From: an uncultured Myxococcales bacterium
Lineage (GTDB): Bacteria; Myxococcota; Myxococcia; Myxococcales; Myxococcaceae
Direction of reading: 5' to 3'
Assembly: GCA_937980205.1 (NCBI GenBank)
Contig: CALJKW010000010.1
Coordinates: forward strand, 124,001-188,000
DNA: 64,000 nt
Below the pieces are notes generated by a model, which saw only the letters and a list, made by a program, of their open reading frames with translations, ran no database searches and was not told the origin of the DNA. The position numbers were made by a program, and so were the translations under genes. This document shows positions 1 through 7,108 of this stretch, in pieces; position 1 is the first letter of the stretch; the number at the start of each line of letters is the position of its first letter.

Positions 1-223
1 TCGTCGTGCGCCCCTCGCGGATCGCCTCTTCGCCGCGTGCGATGGCAGAGAGCACGTCGATGCGGTCCATCAGCTGCTCCCATGAGACGAGATCCACGAG
101 CACTGCAGCTCCGCGGCCGCGCTCGGTGATGAGCAGCGGCTTCTTGCGTCGCCGCACGCGCGCGATGACCTTCGTCGTCTCGCGCTTGAGCTCGATGACC
201 GGGGCTACGTCGGGCAGATGCAT
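1..223 (-). CDS. Phd/YefM-family antitoxin, C-terminus cut by window edge
   Basis: Read on the complement, an ATG at 223 opens a frame starting MHLPDVAPVIELKRETTK that runs off the left edge. The pattern of a short N-terminal strand, a basic helix (KVIARVRRRKKPLLIT), then GAAVLVDLVSWEQLMDRI is that of the Phd/YefM fold, which binds its own operator DNA and neutralises a partner toxin. A TAG stop lies just upstream of the ATG, so this start is well constrained. A toxin gene, if present, would lie beyond position 1 and cannot be seen. The other neighbour, a divergence-free VOC gene on the same strand, does not look like a toxin. The family call is good; that it is an active toxin-antitoxin module is inference. 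Confidence 0.75.
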   Translation of the reverse strand, partial: MHLPDVAPVIELKRETTKVIARVRRRKKPLLITERGRGAAVLVDLVSWEQLMDRIDVLSAIARGEEAIREGRTT

Positions 224-242
224 GGTGTCACTAAAGTAGCAC

Positions 243-629
243 TCAGCCGGCGCACACGCATTCGACCAACAGGCTCTCTTCGATCCACACGTCGAGGAAG
301 CCGAGGCCCGGCCGCTGCGCGCACTTGAGGCCGAGCGCGGCGCACGCCTTCTCGACGTCCTCGCGCGTGCGGTGCAGCCGCAGGTTGAAGTGCGTGCCGG
401 CGCCGGTCGCGGGCGCGGGCAGCGGCTCGAACCCGACGTCGTCGCCGAGGTCCTTCAGCCGCGCGGTGCGCGGGTAGAGCTCGAGGAACGCGCCACCCGA
501 GAAGAAGCAGACCCAGGCGCCCGGCAGCGGAGAGAACGGTGCGGCTCTTCCGCCACAGATCGCCGCCAGCGCGTCGGCGGCGCGCTTCGGATCATCGGCG
601 TAGACGCTGGCGTGCTGAATCGTGACCAC
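243..629 (-). CDS. VOC-fold (glyoxalase/bleomycin resistance-like) protein
   Basis: A 128-residue protein with a GTG start and the layout of a single vicinal-oxygen-chelate module: IQHASVYADDPKRAADAL at the start, a central AWVCFFSGGAFLELYPR strand and a closing LGFLDVWIEESLLVECV. Many VOC proteins bind a metal and act on small electrophiles or antibiotics. Here the substrate is unknown and I do not see a complete set of metal ligands, so no reaction is assigned. The gene is divergent from the alpha-2-macroglobulin gene. Only 34 bp separate the two starts, so the promoters must overlap or lie within that gap. Confidence 0.7.
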   Translation of the reverse strand: MVTIQHASVYADDPKRAADALAAICGGRAAPFSPLPGAWVCFFSGGAFLELYPRTARLKDLGDDVGFEPLPAPATGAGTHFNLRLHRTREDVEKACAALGLKCAQRPGLGFLDVWIEESLLVECVCAG

Positions 630-663
630 GGTGCTCTTTCTAACCTGTTACAAACTCCGGCCC

Positions 664-3600
664 ATGAAAGCTCTGCGGGCGTTGTTCGCCGTCGCGTCGC
701 TGTGCTTCTGGGCTTGTAACTGCGAGAACGAGAAGAAGACCGGAACGGGGGACTTCAAGCCGGAGGACAAGAAGCCTCCGCTCGAGCTGAAGCCGCTGCC
801 GAAGCCGCCGGAGGTGAGCGTTCCGCAGGAGCCGCCTCCCGACGCCGCCGCGCTCTCCGTCGTCGCCGCGCGCCCGCAGGGCGTCATCCGCGGAGAGGTT
901 CGCCCGACCGTCACCTTCAACAAGCCGGTGAAGAGCCTGATGCAGGTCGAGGAGCAGCGCGCCTCGGACAAGGCGGCTCCGTTCGCGACCATCACGCCCG
1001 CCCTCGAGGGCGAGTGGCGCTGGCTCGGCAGCGCGTCGGCCGAGTTCGTGCCGTCGAAGCTGGTGCCGCTCTCCACGCACTTCGACGTGAAGGTCCTCAA
1101 GGGCCTGAAGGCGCTCGACGGCACGAGCCTCGACGAGGACTACCTCTTCTCCTTCGACACGCCGGCGCTCGAGGTGCAGGAGGTCGGGCCGTTCCGCGGC
1201 TTCCGGTGGATGAAGCCGGACGATCAGATCCGCCTCGTGTTCAACCAGCCGGTGAAGACCGCCGACCTCGAGGCGAAGGCGAAGCTCGTCATCGAGGGAG
1301 AGCCGAAGCCGTGGAAGGTGAAGGTCGTCTCGCAGAAGTCGATTCAGGACGAGAAGCGCGAGGCCATCGAGCAGGCGCGCAAAGAGGGCAAGCGGGCGCC
1401 GGTCGACTACGAGCCGCTCTCCGACGACGAGCGGCGCTACCGGAACCAGCAGGTGCGGTACGTGCTGCAGCCCGAGAAGCCGCTGCCGCTCGGCAAGAAC
1501 ATCTCGCTCGAGCTCGCCGAAGATCTGCACGGCGAGCAAGGCCCGGCGCCGATGGTGAAGCCGGAAGCGCTCGCGTGGCAGACGTACGGGCCGCTTCAGA
1601 TCACCGAGATCGGCTTCTGCAACCGCTGCTTCTACGGCCCACTCGTGCTGCAGACGACGAACGAGCTCGACCTCGGCTCGCTCGCGTCGCGCGTCAAGAT
1701 CACCCCTGCGGTGGAGATCGACTGGGAGGCGTCGCGCACGTGGGCTCCGAACGGAGCCTACGGCTCGAGCGAGTCGCCGCGCGCCGAGCTGCACGGCAAG
1801 TTCAAGCCCGGCACGCAGTACCGCGTCGAGATCGCGCCGGGAGTGACGGACATCTTCAAGCAGGCGACCACGGCGGCCTCTTCGGGCGACCCCCGCACCG
1901 AGAACCTACGCCCTGCGCTCATCGCCGGCCCGTACCTCGGGCTCATCGAGGCGGCGAAGGACAACGTCCCGCGGCTGCCGATCGAGGTGTCGAACCTGAA
2001 GTCGATCGACGTGCAGATGTGGACACTGACGGATCCCGCCGAGCTCGTGCCTGCGCTGCTCGAGCGCAGCGACCGCTCGACGTGGCTCAACCGGCCGGCG
2101 GACTTCGCCGAGAGCCAGGCGCTGTCGTACCCGCGGAACGAGGCGCGCATTCACCCGCTGGAGCTGACGAAGGTCTTCAAGGAGTCGAAGACCGGCGTCG
2201 CCCTCGTGAACGTGAAGACGAACGACGTGAAGTACGTGCCGAAGGACGGGTGGACGATGCTCGCGCAGGTCACCGACCTCGCCGCGCACGTGAAGATCGG
2301 CCCGAAGAAGTCGCTCGTCTGGGTGACGCGGCTGTCGAACGGCGCGCCGGTGGAAGGCGCGGACGTCACGCTCTACGACCAGGGCGGCGCCTCGAAGTGG
2401 ACCGGCAAGACCGACAAGGACGGGCTCGCCGATGTGCCGGGCGCGGTGGAGCTCAAGCTCGCTCCGCCGCAGTACGAGTGGCAGTACCCGCAGGCCGTCG
2501 TCATCGCGCAGAAGGACGGAGATCTCTCCGGCACCGCGAACACCTGGGCCAGCGGCGTCGAGCCGTACGAGTTCGGCCTGAGCCAGGGCTGGGAGGGCGA
2601 GGCGCCGCAGACCGCGTCGTTCGTCTTCACCGACCGCGGCATCTACCGGCCGGGCGACACCGTCTACATCAAGGGCGTGGTGCGCTACCGCAAGGTGGGC
2701 AGCCTGAAGATGCCGTCCGCGAAGAGCACGTTCTCGGTGCGCGTGGCGGACAGCCGCGATCAGCAGGTGAAGGCCGGCAACGTGACGATGACGAAGTTCG
2801 GCACGTTCGCGTGGGAGGTGAAGATCCCGAAGGACGCGCCGACCGGGTACTACGGGATCTCCGCGAGCGGCAGCGGCGAGACCGGCGGGCTCGAGCTGAA
2901 CGGCAGCTTCCGCGTCGAGGAGTACCGGGCTCCGCAGTTCCGCGTCGAGGTGCAGACGGCGAAGAAGTCGTACGTGGCCGGTGAGGCGCTCGAGGCGAAG
3001 GTGCTCGCGCGCTACCTGTTCGGCGGCGCGATGGCAGATGCGAAGACGAAGTGGAGCGTGAACCGCTCGAGCACCGCGTTCTCCGCCGACGGCATGCCCG
3101 AGTTCACGTTCGCGCAGGAGACGTGGTGGTGGGACGACGGCCAGCCCGAAGAGGCGAGCGGCTTCTTCGCCTCCGGAGACGGCCGCGTCGACGTTCGCGG
3201 TGAGCTGCCCATCGTGCCGGGCAAGGTCGAGGCGCCCGGCGAGAAGCCGTGGACGTATACCGTCGAGGGCGAGGTCGAAGACGTGAACCGGCAGGCGGTC
3301 GCCGGTCGCAAGGAGGTGGTGGTGCACCCCGGCCAGTTCTACGTGGGCCTGAAGTCGCCGACCGGCTTCATGCAGGCGGGCACCGAGTACGCGCTCGACA
3401 CCGTCGTCGTCGACACCGAGGGCAAGCGCGTGAAGGGGCGCAAGCTCGAGGTGAACGTCTTCGCGCGCGTGTGGAAGTCGGTGAAGAAGAAGGACGCGAC
3501 CGGAGGCTTCTCGACGATCAGCGAGCCCGAGGAGAAGAAGGTGCACTCGTGCGCGCTGGAGAGCTCGGCCGACGGCGCCGTGCCGTGCAAGTTCAAGCCG

Positions 3601-6600
3601 GCCGACCCGGGCTTCTACATCGTGAAGGCGAAGGTGCAGGACGACTCGGCGCGCGCGCACAGCGCCTCGATCGGCGTGTACGTGACGGGCAGCGGCTTCG
3701 TCGCCTGGCAGCGGACGGATACGGACCGCATCGAGCTCGTGCCGGACAAGACGAAGTACGACGTCGGCGACGTGGCGAAGGTGCTGGTGAAGTCTCCGTA
3801 TCCGGAGGCGCGCGCGCTGCTCACCGTGGAGCGCGAGGGCGTGCTGTCGCGGCAGCCGCTGGCGTTGAAGGGCTCGGTGACGGCCGTCGAGATTCCCATC
3901 ACCGAGGACATGGTGCCGAACGTGTTCGCCGGCGTGGTGCTGATGCACCCGCGGGTTCCGAGCGGCGGCATCGAGACGGGCGACGATCCTGGCCGGCCGA
4001 ACGCGCGCATCGGGCTCGCGAAGCTCAGCGTGGAGAAGAAGACGAAGCGGCTGGCCGTGAAGGTGACGACCGACAAGCCGGAGTACCAGCCGGGGCAGGA
4101 GGTGAAGGTGTCGCTGGACCTGGTCGACTCGAAGGGCGGCGCGGCTCCGGATGCCGAGGTCACGCTCTACGCGGTCGACGAGGCCGTGCTGATGCTCACC
4201 GACTACCAGACGCCCGATCCGATCGCGTCGATCTTCCCCGAGCGGCCGCTGTCTGTGCGGCTCGGTGAGCCGCTGCTTCACCTGGTGCGGCGGCGCTCGT
4301 ACGGAGAGAAGGGCGAGGCCCAGGGCGGCGGCGGCGGCAACGGCGAGGGCGCGGGCTTCCGGTCGAACTTCAAGACGACCGCGCTGTGGTCTCCGGCGGT
4401 GGAGGTGCGGGGCGGGAAGGGTGTTGCCACGTTCAAGCTGCCCGACAACCTGACGACGTTCCGGATCATGGCGGTGGCGGTGACGGAGCAGGAGCGGTTC
4501 GGCTCGGGCGACGTGCAGATCAAGGTGAACAAGCCGGTGCTCGCGCTGCCGGCGCTGCCGCGGTTCGCCCGCGTCGGCGACAAGTTCGAGGCCGGCGCCG
4601 TCGTGCACGCGTACGGCAGCGGCGCGGGCGAGGTGACCGTGACGGCCTCGGTGACGGGCGGGGCTTCGCTCGTCGGGCCGGCGGAGCAGAAGGTGACGGT
4701 GAGCGAGACGGCTCCGCGCGAGGTGCGGTTTCAGTTCAGCGCGGATCGCGAGGGCGAGGCGACGTTCCGGTTCAAGGTGGCGAAGGGCTCGGACAGCGAC
4801 GGCGTCGAGCAGAAGATCCCCATCGAGTTCCCCGTCGCGCTCGAGGCGGTCGCCACGTACGGAGATACGGAGACGAAGTCGGTCGAGGGCGTCGCTCCGC
4901 CGAAGGACGTGTGGCCGGAGATGGGCGGGCTGTCGGTGACGATGGCGTCGACGTCGATGGGGAACTTCTCGCAGGGGTTCCAGCAGCTCATCGAGTACCC
5001 GTACGGGTGCCTGGAGCAGCAGTCGTCGCGGCTGATTCCCTTCGTGGCCCTGAGGGAGATCGCCGGGCAGTTCAAGGTGCCCTGGCCGGGCGCGGACAAG
5101 AAGAAGGCCGCCGCCGATGCGGAGACGACCGCGTGGCTGCAGACGTATCTGTTCCCGACCCTGCAGGCTCCGAGTGTGGCGTCCGGCAATCCCGACGAGA
5201 TCATCGCGTCGACCGTGCGATCGATCGGCTCGCTGCAGGACGAGGACGGCTCGTTCCGGTACTGGCCGACGTCTTCTTGCGGATCGTCCTGGACCTCGGC
5301 GTGGGCGACGCTGTCGCTGTACCGGGCGAAGGAGGTCGGGTTCGCGGTGCCGGCCGCGAAGCTGTCGAAGGCAGAGGCGTTCCTGTCGAAGGTCGCAGGT
5401 GGCACGTGCCTGCCGTGCGAGTACACGTGCGACGACGAGACGCGCGTGATGGCGGCGTACGCGCTCGCGCGGATGAAGAAGCCGAAGGCGTCGGTGTACG
5501 GCGAGCTGTACGGGCGGCGGGAGAAGATGTCGCTGTTCGCGCGCACGCTGCTGGCCAACGCGATGTTCGTCGGCGGCGGGGATCGTGGCCAGGCGCAGAA
5601 GCTGCTGCAGGAGATCCTCAACTTCGCGAAGGAGTCCGGGAAGGGGCTGCACGTCGAGGAGGCTTCCTCGAAGACGTACGCGACGTACTTCCACTCGGAC
5701 ACGCGGACGAACGGGGCGCTCTTGCAGGCGCTGACCGACATTCAGCCGTCGCACCCGTACGTCGGGAAGCTGTCCCGGTACCTGCTCGACGTGCGGCAGG
5801 GCGACGGTGAGTGGCGCTCGACGCAGGAGGCCGCGTGGACGCTGATGGGGCTGACGGAGGTGGTTCGCACCAAGGAGAAGGACACGCCCGAGTACCTGGC
5901 GACCGTGTCGCTCGGCGAGGCGACGCTGGTGGAGCAGAAGTTCAGCGGGCGGTCGATGGACGTGAAGTCGCACTCGACGCCGATGTCCGAGCTGGCGGGG
6001 AAGGGCGGCCAGCTCACCTTCGCGAAGGAGGGGCCCGGCGTTCTCTATTACTCGGCGCTGCTCAAGTACGCGCCCAAGCAGCTGCCGGTGACGTCGCTGG
6101 ACAACGGGCTGTTCGTGCAGCGCTGGTTCGAGCCGTACGCCGGCGGTGGGCAGGCGACGAAGTTCTACGCCGGCGATCTCGTGCGCGTGCGCGTGCGCGT
6201 CGCGACGAACCAGGAGCGGCACTGGGCCGCGTTCGAGGTGCCGCTGCCGGCCGGCCTCGAGCCGGTGGATACGTCGCTGGCGACGACGGCGCGCAACGCT
6301 TCGGCACCCGGCGAGGAGTCGCGGCGGCCCGGGTACGAGGCCGAAGGTGAGGGCGAGGGAGACGAGGGCGAGGCGTACGAGGGCGAGGACGGCCCGGTGA
6401 ATCCCTGGGCGTATTCGTTCTGGAGCCCGTTCAATCACATCGAGCAGCGGGACAGCCGCGTCGTGCTGTTCGCGGACCACCTGCCGCCCGGCGTGCACGT
6501 GTCGAGCTTCGTGGCCCGCGCGACGACTCCGGGCACGTACCTGATGAAGCCCGCGCGCGGCGAGCTCATGTACGAGCCAGAGGTGTGGGGACGGAGTGAG

Positions 6601-6648
6601 GGAGGAATGTTCGAGGTGGCGGTGCCGACGCCGGTGACTGCGAAGTGA
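664..6648 (+). CDS. bacterial alpha-2-macroglobulin lipoprotein (YfhM-like)
   Basis: The protein has 1994 residues. The ATG at 664 is chosen because it opens a signal peptide ending in Cys18 (CFWAC, an imperfect lipobox) followed by a charged, Pro-rich linker; an upstream GTG at 622 would add 14 residues before the signal. Macroglobulin domains follow. FTDRGIYRPGDTVY near residue 655 marks the MG2/A2M_N region, and TFKLPDNLTTFRIMAVA near residue 1256 marks the A2M domain. GCLEQ at residues 1448-1452 is the thioester motif, with Cys1449 as the reactive residue. Bacterial A2Ms are thought to trap foreign proteases in the periplasm, working with PBP1C, which is encoded just downstream. At 1994 residues it is longer than the usual roughly 1650. 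A Glu/Gly-rich acidic run lies near the C-terminus (about 6343-6396). Confidence 0.95.
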   Translation: MKALRALFAVASLCFWACNCENEKKTGTGDFKPEDKKPPLELKPLPKPPEVSVPQEPPPDAAALSVVAARPQGVIRGEVRPTVTFNKPVKSLMQVEEQRASDKAAPFATITPALEGEWRWLGSASAEFVPSKLVPLSTHFDVKVLKGLKALDGTSLDEDYLFSFDTPALEVQEVGPFRGFRWMKPDDQIRLVFNQPVKTADLEAKAKLVIEGEPKPWKVKVVSQKSIQDEKREAIEQARKEGKRAPVDYEPLSDDERRYRNQQVRYVLQPEKPLPLGKNISLELAEDLHGEQGPAPMVKPEALAWQTYGPLQITEIGFCNRCFYGPLVLQTTNELDLGSLASRVKITPAVEIDWEASRTWAPNGAYGSSESPRAELHGKFKPGTQYRVEIAPGVTDIFKQATTAASSGDPRTENLRPALIAGPYLGLIEAAKDNVPRLPIEVSNLKSIDVQMWTLTDPAELVPALLERSDRSTWLNRPADFAESQALSYPRNEARIHPLELTKVFKESKTGVALVNVKTNDVKYVPKDGWTMLAQVTDLAAHVKIGPKKSLVWVTRLSNGAPVEGADVTLYDQGGASKWTGKTDKDGLADVPGAVELKLAPPQYEWQYPQAVVIAQKDGDLSGTANTWASGVEPYEFGLSQGWEGEAPQTASFVFTDRGIYRPGDTVYIKGVVRYRKVGSLKMPSAKSTFSVRVADSRDQQVKAGNVTMTKFGTFAWEVKIPKDAPTGYYGISASGSGETGGLELNGSFRVEEYRAPQFRVEVQTAKKSYVAGEALEAKVLARYLFGGAMADAKTKWSVNRSSTAFSADGMPEFTFAQETWWWDDGQPEEASGFFASGDGRVDVRGELPIVPGKVEAPGEKPWTYTVEGEVEDVNRQAVAGRKEVVVHPGQFYVGLKSPTGFMQAGTEYALDTVVVDTEGKRVKGRKLEVNVFARVWKSVKKKDATGGFSTISEPEEKKVHSCALESSADGAVPCKFKPADPGFYIVKAKVQDDSARAHSASIGVYVTGSGFVAWQRTDTDRIELVPDKTKYDVGDVAKVLVKSPYPEARALLTVEREGVLSRQPLALKGSVTAVEIPITEDMVPNVFAGVVLMHPRVPSGGIETGDDPGRPNARIGLAKLSVEKKTKRLAVKVTTDKPEYQPGQEVKVSLDLVDSKGGAAPDAEVTLYAVDEAVLMLTDYQTPDPIASIFPERPLSVRLGEPLLHLVRRRSYGEKGEAQGGGGGNGEGAGFRSNFKTTALWSPAVEVRGGKGVATFKLPDNLTTFRIMAVAVTEQERFGSGDVQIKVNKPVLALPALPRFARVGDKFEAGAVVHAYGSGAGEVTVTASVTGGASLVGPAEQKVTVSETAPREVRFQFSADREGEATFRFKVAKGSDSDGVEQKIPIEFPVALEAVATYGDTETKSVEGVAPPKDVWPEMGGLSVTMASTSMGNFSQGFQQLIEYPYGCLEQQSSRLIPFVALREIAGQFKVPWPGADKKKAAADAETTAWLQTYLFPTLQAPSVASGNPDEIIASTVRSIGSLQDEDGSFRYWPTSSCGSSWTSAWATLSLYRAKEVGFAVPAAKLSKAEAFLSKVAGGTCLPCEYTCDDETRVMAAYALARMKKPKASVYGELYGRREKMSLFARTLLANAMFVGGGDRGQAQKLLQEILNFAKESGKGLHVEEASSKTYATYFHSDTRTNGALLQALTDIQPSHPYVGKLSRYLLDVRQGDGEWRSTQEAAWTLMGLTEVVRTKEKDTPEYLATVSLGEATLVEQKFSGRSMDVKSHSTPMSELAGKGGQLTFAKEGPGVLYYSALLKYAPKQLPVTSLDNGLFVQRWFEPYAGGGQATKFYAGDLVRVRVRVATNQERHWAAFEVPLPAGLEPVDTSLATTARNASAPGEESRRPGYEAEGEGEGDEGEAYEGEDGPVNPWAYSFWSPFNHIEQRDSRVVLFADHLPPGVHVSSFVARATTPGTYLMKPARGELMYEPEVWGRSEGGMFEVAVPTPVTAK

Positions 6649-6717
6649 GAACGGGCGGAGGAGAGGGAGGGGAAAAGGAGAAGGACGGAGAAGGGGACGA
6701 GCCCAACTGAACCGAGC

Positions 6718-6754
6718 ACCCTGAGCGGAGGCCCGAAGGGCCGAAGTCGAAGGG
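6718..6754 (+). repeat. palindromic repeat copy R1, left of the GIY-YIG gene
   Basis: Copy with outer boxes ACCCTGAGCGGAG and GAAGTCGAAGGG around a perfect central stem, GGCCC-GAA-GGGCC (6730-6742). It lies between the A2M stop and the GIY-YIG start and is oriented opposite to R2 at 7117. Five other copies in the window keep the outer boxes; the central stem varies between most copies but stays paired. Confidence 0.9.
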
Positions 6755-6802
6755 TCTCGCGCAACACGCAAGGCACCCACGATCCATACTCCTGGCCTAC
6801 CG

Positions 6803-7108
6803 ATGCCCTTCTTCGTCTACATCCTCGAGTGCGGAGACGAGAGCTTCTACACGGGGCACACGGACGATCTCGAAGCCCGGCTCGCCAACCACGAAGACGA
6901 AGACGGCTTCGCTGAAGCTCCGAGCCTCTACGTGAAGAAGCACATGCGCGCCGAGCTCGTCTGGTTCCAGGAGTTCCCCACCCGCGACGAAGCCCTGGAC
7001 CGCGAGCGGCAGATCAAAGGCTGGAGCCGCGCCAAGAAGCGCGCTCTGATCGAACGCGACTGGTCTCGGCTGAAAGCCCTGTCCAAAGGACGGGAGCGCT
7101 CCGAATGA
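6803..7108 (+). CDS. GIY-YIG nuclease-family protein (COG2827/UPF0213-like)
   Basis: A 101-residue single-domain protein. MPFFVYILECGDESFYTG contains the VYI and YTG halves of the GIY-YIG motif, and the Arg/Glu-bearing ALDRERQIKGWSRAKK supplies the expected downstream residues. Family members are small metal-dependent DNA nuclease folds; most of this stand-alone subgroup have no proven role. The gene sits between the A2M and PBP1C genes, which are normally adjacent, and is bracketed by inverted palindromes R1 and R2. Its stop overlaps the PBP1C start by 4 bp (ATGA), so the two may be translationally coupled. The arrangement suggests insertion of a nuclease-plus-repeat unit, but that is inference. 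Confidence 0.9.
   Translation: MPFFVYILECGDESFYTGHTDDLEARLANHEDEDGFAEAPSLYVKKHMRAELVWFQEFPTRDEALDRERQIKGWSRAKKRALIERDWSRLKALSKGRERSE

Noticed and set aside
1..629. A toxin-antitoxin pair formed by the Phd/YefM gene and the VOC-fold gene.
   Set aside because: The VOC protein has no toxin-like fold. A true toxin would be expected next to the antitoxin beyond the left edge.
1906..6780. A 1624-codon open frame opposite the alpha-2-macroglobulin gene.
   Set aside because: Composition is dominated by Arg, His and Leu, with no domain. It is the antisense shadow of a clear A2M gene.
6803..7108. A homing endonuclease inside an intron or intein.
   Set aside because: The GIY-YIG gene is a complete stand-alone frame between two intact genes. 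No split gene or splice element is seen.
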